From the NCBI GenBank assembly GCA_900316415.1, contig ONCV01000001.1:186001-250000 (forward strand): a stretch of 64,000 nt of DNA, read 5' to 3'. How positions within the stretch are numbered: the stretch's first letter is position 1; each line of letters starts with the position of its first letter. The notes beneath the pieces are model-generated. The model had not been told where the DNA came from. It did not search any database and saw only the letters and a list, made by a program, of their open reading frames with translations. The stretch comes from an uncultured Eubacteriales bacterium. GTDB taxonomy: Bacteria; Bacillota; Clostridia; Christensenellales; Aristaeellaceae. Positions 17,163 to 26,024 of this stretch are shown here, piece by piece. The position numbers and the translations under genes were made by a program.

Positions 17163-18035
17163 TTGACCTGCATGCTCTGTCCGCGAAAATGCGGCGTGGA
17201 CCGCGCCGCAAGCCGGGGATTCTGCGGCCTGGGAGAGGAAATGCTGATTGCCCGGATCGCGCCGCATCTCTGGGAGGAGCCCCCCATTTCCGGAAGCCGG
17301 GGAACCGGGGCGGTCTTTTTTTCCGGGTGCACGCTGCGGTGCGCCTACTGCCAGAACGGGGAGATCTCCCACCGGAATCAGGGCCGGATCTTTTCTCCCC
17401 GGGAGCTGGCGGACAGCCTGAAGCGCCTGGAGGACGCGGGGATGCAGAGCATCTCCTTCATCACCGGGACGCCCTTCGTTCCCCGGATCCTGGAAACCCT
17501 GGAGATCTATCGCCCCGCGCTGCCCCTGGTCTGGAACACCTCAGGCTACGAAACCGTGGAAACGCTGCGGATGCTGGAGGGGGCCGTGGATGTCTACCTG
17601 CCGGACCTGAAGCACTTTTCCGCCCGGATGGGAGCGCTGTGCGCAAAGGCGCCGGATTATTTTGAAACCGCGTCCCGGGCGATCCGGGAGATGTGCCGGC
17701 AGACCGGCACGCCCCGGTACAACGGGGACGGCATCATGACCCGGGGGACCCTGGTCCGCCATCTGATTCTGCCCTCCCTGACCGGGGAAAGCCTGAAGCT
17801 GCTGACCTGGGTGAAGGATGAGCTGCCGGAAGGAACTCCGGTGAGCCTGATGCGTCAGTATATTCCGTACAACGGGGTGCGGATTCCCGGGCTGGACCGG
17901 AGGGTGACGGAGCGGGAGTACGGCCGGGTGCGGGATCATATGCGGGCGCTGGAGCTGCCCGGGTTCCTGCAGGAGCCGGAATCCGCCGATCCGGATTTCG
18001 TTCCCCGCTTCAATCAGCCGGACAGCTTCATCTGA
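17163..18035 (+). CDS. Radical SAM protein, PflA-like (COG1313 type)
   Basis: A 290-residue radical SAM enzyme. The cluster motif is C56xxxC60xxC63 (SGCTLRCAYCQN). Four further N-terminal Cys (3, 6, 10, 21) form a second CxxC-CxxxC-type site, as in proteins annotated as putative pyruvate formate-lyase activating enzymes. No glycyl radical enzyme is nearby, so the partner is unknown. The start is TTG 17163, 12 nt after AAGGGGG; ATG 17172 is an alternative that would lose two of the N-terminal Cys and is less likely. Confidence 0.88.
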   Translation: MTCMLCPRKCGVDRAASRGFCGLGEEMLIARIAPHLWEEPPISGSRGTGAVFFSGCTLRCAYCQNGEISHRNQGRIFSPRELADSLKRLEDAGMQSISFITGTPFVPRILETLEIYRPALPLVWNTSGYETVETLRMLEGAVDVYLPDLKHFSARMGALCAKAPDYFETASRAIREMCRQTGTPRYNGDGIMTRGTLVRHLILPSLTGESLKLLTWVKDELPEGTPVSLMRQYIPYNGVRIPGLDRRVTEREYGRVRDHMRALELPGFLQEPESADPDFVPRFNQPDSFI

Positions 18036-18070
18036 GCGAGGAAGGCCCGGCCACGCGCTTCGCCGGGGAT

Positions 18071-18099
18071 TTGACATCATTGCCCCGGGGGCGTAAAAT
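18071..18099 (+). promoter_or_regulatory. Sigma-A promoter for the propeller protein gene
   Basis: TTGACA (18071-18076), perfect -35, 17-bp spacer, TAAAAT (18094-18099). Confidence 0.85.
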
Positions 18100-18147
18100 T
18101 CGAAGGGAAACACAAAAACCGAGGAATGTGCATTAAAGGAGATTGCC

Positions 18148-21100
18148 TTGAACAGAAGAGATCGGACGGACATGGAACCGGAAATCCGGGATTCGGAGGA
18201 AGTCCGGCAGCCTGTATCCGGACCTGACCGGCAGAATACAGGCGTTCCGGAAGCCCCCGCGGCGCAGGGCGCGGCGGAGGGGGAAGCGGCTCCGCGGCGC
18301 AGAAGGCGCTCGGAGCGGTATGCGGAGCCGGAGGAAGCGGCGCCGGAAACCCGGAAGAGCGGGATTTCCTCCGGAAGCCGGACGGCCCAGGAGGTCGCCA
18401 ACCGGTACCGCCAGCGGGAGCGGATGGACTGGCCGGCGGATCGGGCGGAGGGCGCCGGAAGGAGCGCCCCGGCCCGGGAGAGCCGCTTTCCCGGAAGGGG
18501 CGAGCCCCTGGACGGGACGACCCGCATGCCCACGCAGCGGGGGGACGGACGGAGGCCTGCCCCGGGGATGCCCCGGGAGGCGGGATATGCCTCCGCCGGC
18601 CGGGAGGACGGCATCCGGAAGCCCCGCGAGCAGGTGGGATATGAGCCCGGGCGCATGGGCATGACCCCGGCCCAGCGGGCCCGCATGAGCGCGGCCGGCC
18701 GGGAGCGGCTGGCCCTGGAAAGCCGGATGAGCGAACGGGATCTGCAGGCGGAAGCCCGGAACAGGGCCCGGGAATGGGACGAAGAGAATGATGATCCGGT
18801 CCGGAAGGAAAAGGGCGGCCGGGGCGGAAAAACGGGACGCCGGCCGCGGAAGGCCTGGCTGATCCCGGTTCTGGCGCTGCTGATTCTCGCGGCGCTGGGC
18901 GCCGCCGTGATGCTGACTCCGGAGGACGCGCCGGGGCCCCTGGGGAGCCTTCACCGCAGCGTATCCGGGCTGCTGGGCGGGAAAAAGGCCGCCAGCGCAT
19001 GCGTGCTGCGGTTTGAGGTTGAATCCCAGGATCAGGAGACGGTTCCCGCCAATCTCATCTTCGGCATCCGGACGACGAAGGATGCGGTGGACCTGCGGGT
19101 GACCGACCGGGAGGATCATGTGCTTCCGGTGACCCGTGCCCTGTCGGGGGAGGGTCCGCTGGAATGGAAGCTGACCTGGCACACGGAGGAACCGTACGAA
19201 GGGGAAATCCGCCTGGAAACCCTGACCTCCGCCGGGTGGACCGTCGCGGAGGAAACGGTCATGGTCCGCATCCTGCCCGCGGAAGGGGAGGACGGAACGC
19301 CGGCCGCGGAGAACGGGGAGGCGGCGGAGCCGGAAGGATTCGGAGCGGAAGAGACGTCCGGAGCGGAATTCTTTGAGGAGGCACCGGAGCAGGAAGGCCC
19401 GGGCGGCGAAACCGAAGGGGAGAGCCTGAACGGGGACCCGGAGGCCGAAGCCCCGGAAGCCGACGGAGAGCAGCCGGAGATCCCGGAGGAGCAGTGGGAA
19501 ATCCCGGAGGAGGCGCCGGAAGCGGAGATCCCGGAAGGGGAGGAGTCGGCCGAACCCGCCGGGGAGGACGCCGAAGCGGCGGAGGAAGAGCCGGAGGGCT
19601 GGCCCGAATGGGATTCGGAAGCGGATCCGGACATGTCCCCGGAGGAGGGGGAATCCCCGGAGGAGACATTGGAACCGGAGGTCCCGGAGGAGCAGCCGGA
19701 GGAGGTCCCCGTGCTGACGCCGGTGGAAACCGCCGAACCGGAAATCGCCGGAAACGGCGGGAAGGAGGCTCCGGCGGATGCGGAGCCGACGGAGGAACCG
19801 AGAAAGACGCTGACCGTGAAGGCGGCGGAAAGCGCGGATCCCTCCCTGATCTCCACGACGGTGATTTACAACGGAACCAAGAAGGTCGTGGAATACGCCC
19901 GGGCGGACAAGGAGAAGATTCACATGCCCGTGCTGGGTGAATACACCCGCCAGAAGACGGGGGTGCTGACGTTCCGGAACGACGCCTTCCGGCAGAACGC
20001 CGCGGTGGGCACGGTGAAGGGCCTGAACAGCCTGACGCTGAGCTGGACGGCGGACGCGGGCAGCGCCAAGGGAGCGAACCAGACCTATTACGGCATCGGA
20101 TGGGTCGGACAGCCGGCCATCGTGAAATGGAGCAAGGAAGTTCGGGAGCAGAGCGACCTGTATGAGTCCAAGAAGGAGAAGAGCGGCCTGAAGGAGGTCA
20201 TCGTGGCCGGGCAGGACGGACGGATCTATTTCCTGGATCTCTCGGACGGAACCGCGACCCGGAATTCCATCAAGGTAGGCTTCCCCATGCGGGGAACCCC
20301 CAGCGTCCACCCCGGCGGCGCGCCCTACATCAACGTGGGCCAGTTCGCCCGGAAGATGGCGTCGCGGCAGGGGAATATCGGCCTGCGCCAGTTCAACCTG
20401 TACATGATGAAGGAGCTGAGCCTGATCGACGGGCTGGATCAGAAGAACAACCGGCCCTACAACAAAATCGGATCCTTTGAAACCTCGGCGCTGATCGACC
20501 GGACCACCGACGCGAAGGTGATGGTGACGGCCGGCACCAACGGCATGCTTTATCTGATCAACCTGAATTCCGATTTCGACTACAACGCCGGCACCTATTC
20601 CCAGAGCCCCACCACCGTGGTGATGAAGAGCAAGGCGAAGGGGGAGAAGGACGCGGAGACGGCGGTGGAAGCTTCCGTCGCCATGTACGACCGGTATGTG
20701 TATTACGCGGACATGGGCGGATATCTGCGCTGCGTGGATACGAACACCCTGACGGTGGCCTGGGCTGTGGCGCTGGGAGACGCGGTGGAATCCACCCCCG
20801 CGCTGGACTGGCACGGCGAGGACGGGCTGGACCTGTACGCGGCGACGATCCTTTCCTCCCGGAAGAAGGGCAATGCGGAGGTGAAATGCTTCGACGCCCT
20901 GAGCGGGGAGGCGCGCTGGACGGCGGAGTTCGGCGTCCGGAAGGACACGAAGAACAAAACGGTCAGTGGATTCCGGGCTTCCCCGGTGGTGGGCCAGAAC
21001 GGGCTGAGCGAATATGTGTACTACACGGTGAACAACCTGAGCGAGGAAGGGCAGGCGCAGCTGGATTTGGGCGACGAAACGGCCGCCCTGATCGCCTTGC

Positions 21101-21375
21101 GGAAGGCGGACGGCAGCGTTGCCTGGGTCCGGGGGCTCACCGGGCGGGCATATTCCTCCCCCGTGGCGGTCTATGACGGGGACGGAAACGGCGCGGTGAT
21201 CCAGTGCGCCGGGGACGGCAGCATCGTGATGCTGGACGGCAGAACGGGCGCGGAACTGGCGACCCTGGAGATCGACGGCGCCATTGAGGCCAGCCCCGCG
21301 GTCTATGACGGAATGCTGGTGGTCGGCACCTCGGAGCGGAACAAGAACAATATCTATGGCATTCGGATCGAATAA
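18148..21375 (+). CDS. Large membrane-anchored PQQ-like propeller protein
   Basis: A 1075-residue protein. Residues 1-230 are cytoplasmic in style, rich in Arg, Glu, Pro and Gly. One membrane segment is at about 234-256 (WLIPVLALLILAALGAAV). A folded outer part follows (about 270-375), then a strongly Glu/Pro-rich spacer at about 381-551, then a PQQ-like beta-propeller at about 575-1075 with repeated blades such as GRIYFLDLSDGT, MLYLINLNSDF, GYLRCVDTNTLTVAW, VKCFDALSGEARW and IVMLDGRTGAELA. Propellers of this kind bind proteins or ligands outside the cell. The start is TTG 18148, after AAAGGAG. It precedes glpK by 20 bp. No known specific function. Confidence 0.82.
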   Translation: MNRRDRTDMEPEIRDSEEVRQPVSGPDRQNTGVPEAPAAQGAAEGEAAPRRRRRSERYAEPEEAAPETRKSGISSGSRTAQEVANRYRQRERMDWPADRAEGAGRSAPARESRFPGRGEPLDGTTRMPTQRGDGRRPAPGMPREAGYASAGREDGIRKPREQVGYEPGRMGMTPAQRARMSAAGRERLALESRMSERDLQAEARNRAREWDEENDDPVRKEKGGRGGKTGRRPRKAWLIPVLALLILAALGAAVMLTPEDAPGPLGSLHRSVSGLLGGKKAASACVLRFEVESQDQETVPANLIFGIRTTKDAVDLRVTDREDHVLPVTRALSGEGPLEWKLTWHTEEPYEGEIRLETLTSAGWTVAEETVMVRILPAEGEDGTPAAENGEAAEPEGFGAEETSGAEFFEEAPEQEGPGGETEGESLNGDPEAEAPEADGEQPEIPEEQWEIPEEAPEAEIPEGEESAEPAGEDAEAAEEEPEGWPEWDSEADPDMSPEEGESPEETLEPEVPEEQPEEVPVLTPVETAEPEIAGNGGKEAPADAEPTEEPRKTLTVKAAESADPSLISTTVIYNGTKKVVEYARADKEKIHMPVLGEYTRQKTGVLTFRNDAFRQNAAVGTVKGLNSLTLSWTADAGSAKGANQTYYGIGWVGQPAIVKWSKEVREQSDLYESKKEKSGLKEVIVAGQDGRIYFLDLSDGTATRNSIKVGFPMRGTPSVHPGGAPYINVGQFARKMASRQGNIGLRQFNLYMMKELSLIDGLDQKNNRPYNKIGSFETSALIDRTTDAKVMVTAGTNGMLYLINLNSDFDYNAGTYSQSPTTVVMKSKAKGEKDAETAVEASVAMYDRYVYYADMGGYLRCVDTNTLTVAWAVALGDAVESTPALDWHGEDGLDLYAATILSSRKKGNAEVKCFDALSGEARWTAEFGVRKDTKNKTVSGFRASPVVGQNGLSEYVYYTVNNLSEEGQAQLDLGDETAALIALRKADGSVAWVRGLTGRAYSSPVAVYDGDGNGAVIQCAGDGSIVMLDGRTGAELATLEIDGAIEASPAVYDGMLVVGTSERNKNNIYGIRIE

Positions 21376-21395
21376 GAAAACGGGAGGGCGGACGG

Positions 21396-22886
21396 ATGGC
21401 ACAATATCTGGTGGCGCTGGATCAGGGAACGACCAGCTCCCGGGCAATCGTGTTCTCGGAAAAGGGAGAAATCATCGCTTCCCATGCGGTGGAGTTTCCC
21501 CAGCACTATCCCCACCCGGGTTGGGTGGAGCATGACCCGGAGGACATTCTGCAGAGCCAGGTGACCGCGCTGCAGGAGGCGGTCCGGCTCAGCGGCGCGC
21601 CGGTGGAGGAGATTGCGGCCATCGGCATCACCAATCAGCGGGAGACCACCTTCCTGTGGGACCGGAAGACCGGCAAGTGCGTCGGGAACGCCATCGTCTG
21701 GCAGTGCCGGCGGACGGCGAAGATCGTGGAACAGCTGGTGGCGGACGGGCACGGGGAAATCATCCGGGAGAAAACCGGCCTGATTCCGGACGCCTATTTC
21801 TCCGGAACCAAGCTGAAATGGATGCTGGACTACTACAACCTGCGGGACCGGGCGGAGCGGGGAGAGCTGTGCTTCGGAACGGTGGACAGCTTCCTGTGCT
21901 GGAACCTGCTGACGGGCCGGCCCCATGTGACGGACGCGACCAACGCGGGGCGGACGATGCTGTTCAACCTGAAGACCCAGGACTGGGACGATGAGCTGCT
22001 GAAGCTGCTGGACATTCCCCGGGTCTGCCTTCCGCGCGTGGTGGATTCCTCGGGGCTGATCGGCATGCTGGATCCCGCGGTTCTGGGGCGGCCGATTCCG
22101 GTGACGGGCATGGCGGGCGACCAGCATGCCAGCCTTTTCGGACAGGCCTGCTGGAAGGTCGGGGATGTGAAGAATACCTACGGCACGGGATGCTTCATGC
22201 TGATGAACACCGGCGACCAGCTGGTCCGGAGCCAGAACGGGCTGCTGACCACCATGGCGTGGCGGATCGGGGGAAAGCCCACCTACGCCCTGGAGGGAAG
22301 CGTGTTCATGGGCGGGGCCACGATCCAGTGGCTGCGGGATGAAATGAAAATGATTACCCGGGCCTCCGAAACGGAGAGCATCGCGGAGAGCGTTCCCGGA
22401 ACGGGCGGCGTGTACCTGGTGCCCGCCATGACGGGCCTGGGCGCTCCCTGGTGGGACATGTATTCCCGGGGAACTCTCGTGGGCATGACCCGGGGTACGG
22501 GCCGGGCGCACATCATCCGCGCGGCGCTGGAGGCCATCGCCTATCAGAGCGAGGACCTGATGCAGGCGATGGTGAAGGATTCCGGCCGGACGCCGGAGCA
22601 TCTGCAGGTGGACGGAGGCGCGAGCGCCAACGCGTTCCTGATGCAGTTTCAGGCGGACATCAGCAATATCCCGGTCGTACGGCCGCGGGTGCTGGAGACC
22701 ACGGCCCTCGGCGCGGCGCTGCTGGCGGGCCTGGGCTGCGGGCTTTACAGCGGGACGGAGGAGCTGGCCGGGCTCTGGCAGAAGGATCTGGAATTTACCC
22801 CCGGCATGGATGAGGCCACCCGGCGGATGAACCTCCGGGGATGGCACCGGGCGGTGGACCGGGCGCTGGACTGGGTGGAGCACTGA
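21396..22886 (+). CDS. glpK: Glycerol kinase
   Basis: A 496-residue FGGY-family kinase that makes sn-glycerol 3-phosphate from glycerol and ATP. Seen: DQGTTSSRA at 9-17, GITNQRETT, WQCRRTA, the glycerol contact region KLKWMLD, GDQHASLFGQ, GTGCFMLMNTG and DGGASANAFLMQFQ. The length is typical. GGGAGGGCGGACGG precedes ATG. It lies close after the propeller gene; no glpF or glpD is adjacent. A bidirectional terminator follows. Confidence 0.97.
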   Translation: MAQYLVALDQGTTSSRAIVFSEKGEIIASHAVEFPQHYPHPGWVEHDPEDILQSQVTALQEAVRLSGAPVEEIAAIGITNQRETTFLWDRKTGKCVGNAIVWQCRRTAKIVEQLVADGHGEIIREKTGLIPDAYFSGTKLKWMLDYYNLRDRAERGELCFGTVDSFLCWNLLTGRPHVTDATNAGRTMLFNLKTQDWDDELLKLLDIPRVCLPRVVDSSGLIGMLDPAVLGRPIPVTGMAGDQHASLFGQACWKVGDVKNTYGTGCFMLMNTGDQLVRSQNGLLTTMAWRIGGKPTYALEGSVFMGGATIQWLRDEMKMITRASETESIAESVPGTGGVYLVPAMTGLGAPWWDMYSRGTLVGMTRGTGRAHIIRAALEAIAYQSEDLMQAMVKDSGRTPEHLQVDGGASANAFLMQFQADISNIPVVRPRVLETTALGAALLAGLGCGLYSGTEELAGLWQKDLEFTPGMDEATRRMNLRGWHRAVDRALDWVEH

Positions 22887-22940
22887 GCAGGCGCCCGGCG
22901 GAGCGGGAGCTCCGGCCGAAACCGGCTCATGCAGAGCGAA

Positions 22941-23020
22941 AGTGGAACGAAAAAGACCGTCCCTCCGTTCCAAAAGTGGAACGAAAAAGACCGTCCCTCC
23001 GTTCCACACCTCCGTTCCAC
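22941..23020. repeat. 34-bp tandem repeat with internal inverted repeat
   Basis: Two copies of a 32-bp unit at 22941-22972 and 22975-23006 and a partial third (CTCCGTTCCAC, 23010-23020). Each unit begins GTGGAACG and ends CGTTCCA(C), so it can fold into a hairpin around AAAAAGACCGTCCCTC. It lies between glpK and its terminator. Its role is unknown. Confidence 0.85.
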
Positions 23021-23027
23021 GTAAAAA

Positions 23028-23054
23028 AGCCCCCTTCGTGGAAGGGGGCTTTTT
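23028..23054. terminator. Bidirectional terminator between glpK and the Hpt gene
   Basis: AGCCCCCTT (23028-23036) pairs with AAGGGGGCT (23042-23050), with T-runs on both sides (AAAAAA before, TTTTT after), so it can stop transcription from both converging genes. Confidence 0.9.
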
Positions 23055-23070
23055 GCGTGGGGAGGAGCGC

Positions 23071-23409
23071 TTACAGCAGCGCCTCCAGCTTGTCCTTCTG
23101 CTCCGTGATCTCCGCCAGCAGGGGACCGTAGTCCGTGTCCGTTCTGGCGCGAAGCAGATCGGTGATCTCCTGAATGGGCCGATACAGCGGCGTCAGGGAG
23201 AGATTTCCGTAGGTTCCCTTCAGGGAGTGGGCCAGCTCAAAGGCGGCGTCCAGATCCCCGCGGCCGATGGCCTCCTTCAGCTGTTCCGGCTTGGGATCCC
23301 CCTTCAGGGAATTCACCAGCTTCAGATAGAAGGCCTCCATATTCATGCAGCGTGCCAGCCCCTCGTCCACATTGGCGCCGTAGGCCCGGAGCGCGTCCAG
23401 CGTAATCAT
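23071..23409 (-). CDS. Hpt-domain phosphotransfer protein
   Basis: A 112-residue four-helix protein with the histidine phosphotransfer motif AHSLKGTYGNL; His61 is the likely phosphorylation site. Stand-alone Hpt proteins pass phosphate between a sensor kinase and a response regulator. Neither partner is in the window. It is 57 bp after glyQS, with AAGGAGG before the start, so it could be in the same transcript. Confidence 0.9.
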   Translation of the reverse strand: MITLDALRAYGANVDEGLARCMNMEAFYLKLVNSLKGDPKPEQLKEAIGRGDLDAAFELAHSLKGTYGNLSLTPLYRPIQEITDLLRARTDTDYGPLLAEITEQKDKLEALL

Positions 23410-23444
23410 CAGTCAATAACCTCCTTCCTTGTGTGCCCGGAATG

Positions 23445-23466
23445 CGGAGAGCCCGGCGGCTCTCCG
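23445..23466 (-). other. Perfect hairpin between glyQS and the Hpt gene
   Basis: CGGAGAGCC (23445-23453), loop of 4, GGCTCTCCG (23458-23466). It abuts the glyQS stop codon. With no T-run it more likely protects mRNA or tunes expression than terminates. Confidence 0.5.
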
Positions 23467-24846
23467 TCAGAAGCGCATCTTCTCCTCCAGCCAGGCCCGG
23501 ACATCCTTCAGCGGAACACGAACCTGCTCCATGGTATCCCGATCCCGGATGGTGACGGACTGGGTCGCCTCCGTGTCGAAGTCCACGCAGATGGCGAAGG
23601 GCGTTCCGATCTCATCCTGGCGGCGGTACCGCTTGCCGATGGAACCGGTTTCGTCATAATCCACGGCGAAATACTTCGCCAGATCGGCATGAATTTCGCT
23701 GGCCAGGGCGCCGAGCTTGTTCTTCTGCAGGGGAAGCACCGCCGCCTTGAAGGGCGCCAGGGCCGGATGGAGATGCAGCACGTTCCGCACGTCGCCGCCC
23801 TCCAGCTCCTGCTCCTCGTAGGCGTTGCACAGGAAGGCCAGCAGCATCCGATCCACGCCCAGGGAGGGCTCGATGCAGTAGGGAATGTATTTCTCGTTGG
23901 TGGCGGGATCCAGGTATTCCATGGTCTTTCCGGAATGCTCCTGATGCTGGGTCAGGTCGTAATCCGTCCGGTCCGCCACGCCCCAGAGCTCGCCCCAGCC
24001 GAAGGGGAAGAGGAACTCGAAGTCCGTGGTGGCCTTGGAGTAGAAGGCGAGCTTCTCCGGCTCATGATCCCGCAGGCGCAGGCTTTCCTCCCGGATCCCC
24101 AGGGACAGCAGCCAGTCCCGGCAGAAGGAGCGCCAGTAATTGAACCACTCCAGATCCTCCCCGGGCTTGCAGAAGAACTCCAGCTCCATCTGCTCAAATT
24201 CCCGGACCCGGAAGATGAAATTCCCGGGGGTGATTTCGTTCCGGAAGGATTTGCCGATCTGGGCGATGCCGGCCGGCAGCTTTTTCCGTGTCGTCCGCAT
24301 CACGTTCTGGAAATTGACGAAGATGCCCTGCGCCGTTTCGGGGCGGAGGTAGATCTCGTTCTGGCTGTCCTCATTGACGCCGGCAAAGGTCTTGAACATC
24401 AGGTTGAACTGGCGGATGCCGGTGAAATCCTTTTTGCCGCAGACGGGGCAGACGATGTCGTGCTCGGCGATATAGGTTTCCAGCTCCGCGTTGGTCCATC
24501 CGTCCCCGGTCTCCTCGCCGTGGGTGAAATCCTCAATCAGCTTGTCCGCCCGGAAGCGGGCCTTGCAGGCCTTGCAGTCCATCAGGGGATCGTTGAACCC
24601 GCCGACATGGCCGCTGGCCACCCAGACCTCGCGGTTCATGAGGATGGCGGAATCCAGACCGGTGTTGTACTTGCTCTCCTGGACGAATTTCTGCCACCAG
24701 GCCTTCTTGATGTTGTTCTTCAGCTCCACGCCCAGGGGACCGTAGTCCCAGGTGTTCGCCAGACCGCCGTAAATCTCGGATCCCGCGAAAATAAAGCCCC
24801 TGCCCTTGCAGAGCGCTACCAGTTTATCCATGGTCAGTTCCGCCAT
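23467..24846 (-). CDS. glyQS: Glycyl-tRNA synthetase, single-chain (alpha2) type
   Basis: A 459-residue class II synthetase that charges tRNA-Gly. Seen: the N-terminal motif [18 protein letters not shown], four zinc-type Cys (C91, C94, C133, C136), motif 2 ([19 protein letters not shown]), the motif 3 region ([13 protein letters not shown]) and the C-terminal anticodon-binding domain. The inner ATG at 24846 is chosen because AGGAGG lies 9 nt before it and touches the outer ATG at 24855. No T-box leader is present: the region upstream is only about 70 nt to the promoter. Confidence 0.96.
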   Translation of the reverse strand: MAELTMDKLVALCKGRGFIFAGSEIYGGLANTWDYGPLGVELKNNIKKAWWQKFVQESKYNTGLDSAILMNREVWVASGHVGGFNDPLMDCKACKARFRADKLIEDFTHGEETGDGWTNAELETYIAEHDIVCPVCGKKDFTGIRQFNLMFKTFAGVNEDSQNEIYLRPETAQGIFVNFQNVMRTTRKKLPAGIAQIGKSFRNEITPGNFIFRVREFEQMELEFFCKPGEDLEWFNYWRSFCRDWLLSLGIREESLRLRDHEPEKLAFYSKATTDFEFLFPFGWGELWGVADRTDYDLTQHQEHSGKTMEYLDPATNEKYIPYCIEPSLGVDRMLLAFLCNAYEEQELEGGDVRNVLHLHPALAPFKAAVLPLQKNKLGALASEIHADLAKYFAVDYDETGSIGKRYRRQDEIGTPFAICVDFDTEATQSVTIRDRDTMEQVRVPLKDVRAWLEEKMRF

Positions 24847-24900
24847 GTGCCGCATCCTCCTGTATCCTTCCCGTAATCATCGGTTCAAAAAACCTTTCTC

Positions 24901-24929
24901 ATCTTATGATTCGGGGAACGGTTTGTCAA
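24901..24929 (-). promoter_or_regulatory. Sigma-A promoter for glyQS
   Basis: Minus strand: TTGACA (complement of 24924-24929), 17-bp spacer, TAAGAT (complement of 24901-24906). Confidence 0.8.
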
Positions 24930-24937
24930 GGAGAAGA

Positions 24938-24966
24938 TTGAAATGGAAGGCGTCTTGTGATATGAT
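24938..24966 (+). promoter_or_regulatory. Promoter for ftsY
   Basis: TTGAAA (24938-24943), 17-bp spacer, TATGAT (24961-24966), 30 bp before the start; divergent from the glyQS promoter. Confidence 0.75.
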
Positions 24967-24996
24967 TCTCCGGGTAAAAACGCAGGAAGACAGGGG

Positions 24997-25920
24997 ATGA
25001 ATGCTGTGAGCGAAAACAGGAAAAAGGGCCTGTTCGCGCGGTTGCGCGAAGGCCTGAGCAAAACCCGGGGAAACATGACGGAAAAGGTCGATGTGATGGT
25101 TCGGGAGAACCGGAAGATCGATGAGGATTTCTATGAGGAGCTGGAGGACATCCTGATCATGTCGGACTGCGGCATGAAGGCGACGGACGTCATCCTGGAG
25201 GAGCTGCGCCGCCGGGTGAAGCAGAAGAACCTGAAGGACGCGTCCCAGGCCCGGGAGGAGCTCAAGGCCATCATGGTGGAGCAGATGGATATTCCCCGCC
25301 CGCCGCTGCGGTGGCCGATGGTGATGCTGATGGTCGGCGTGAACGGCGTCGGAAAGACAACCACGATCGGAAAGCTGGCGCTTCGCTTCCAGAGCATCGG
25401 CCGGCGCGTGATGCTCGCCGCCGGGGATACCTTCCGGGCAGCCGCGGCGGAGCAGCTGACCGTCTGGGCCGAGCGGGCCCGGGTGCCGATTGTGAAGCAC
25501 GCCGAAGGCGCGGATCCCGCGGCCGTGGTGTACGACGCGATCCAGAGCGCCAAGGCCCAGGGGGTGGACCTGCTGATCGTGGACACCGCCGGACGCCTGC
25601 ACAACAAGAAGAACCTGATGGATGAGCTGAACAAGATGCGCCGGGTCATCGACCGGGAATTCCCGGAGGCGGACACCCGCTGCATCCTGGTGCTGGATGC
25701 CACCACCGGCCAGAACGGGCTGCAGCAGGCCCGGGCCTTCAAGGAGGTGGCCGAGATCGGCGGGATCATTCTGACCAAGCTGGACGGAACCGCCAAGGGC
25801 GGAATCGCCCTGGCCATCCGGCAGGAGCTGGAGGTTCCGGTGTGGTACATCGGCGTGGGTGAGGGAATCGATGATCTGCAGCCCTTCAGCGCAAAGGACT
25901 TCGTGGAAGCCCTGTTCTGA
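24997..25920 (+). CDS. ftsY: Signal recognition particle receptor FtsY
   Basis: A 307-residue SRP-type GTPase that docks SRP-ribosome complexes at the membrane. It has only the NG domains and a short basic N-terminus, without the long acidic A domain of enterobacteria. G motifs: GVNGVGKT at 114-121, DTFRAAA at 144-150, DTAGR at 196-200, TKLDG at 260-264. It is followed by secDF, which fits a membrane protein export cluster, although secDF has its own promoter. Confidence 0.96.
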   Translation: MNAVSENRKKGLFARLREGLSKTRGNMTEKVDVMVRENRKIDEDFYEELEDILIMSDCGMKATDVILEELRRRVKQKNLKDASQAREELKAIMVEQMDIPRPPLRWPMVMLMVGVNGVGKTTTIGKLALRFQSIGRRVMLAAGDTFRAAAAEQLTVWAERARVPIVKHAEGADPAAVVYDAIQSAKAQGVDLLIVDTAGRLHNKKNLMDELNKMRRVIDREFPEADTRCILVLDATTGQNGLQQARAFKEVAEIGGIILTKLDGTAKGGIALAIRQELEVPVWYIGVGEGIDDLQPFSAKDFVEALF

Positions 25921-25957
25921 GAGGTTCGGCAGAAGCCCGGGGAAGCCTTTCCGCGTC

Positions 25958-25986
25958 TTGACGAAAAGGGAGAACCGGATTATAAT
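25958..25986 (+). promoter_or_regulatory. Sigma-A promoter for secD-secF
   Basis: TTGACG (25958-25963), 17-bp spacer, TATAAT (25981-25986). Confidence 0.85.
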
Positions 25987-26024
25987 CTGTGCATTGCGTT
26001 TACAAGAAGGAGGATGCGATTGTC

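Noticed and set aside
18133..21447. 1104-codon frame opposite the propeller gene
   Set aside because: Low-complexity Arg/Pro/Gly-rich product; coding features, promoter and start all favour the plus strand.
22941..23020. Short direct repeats as a CRISPR array
   Set aside because: Units are adjacent with only 2 bp between them, so there are no spacers, and no cas genes are near.
24847..24929. T-box leader before glyQS
   Set aside because: Only about 55 nt lie between the predicted transcription start and the start codon; no T-box sequence or terminator.
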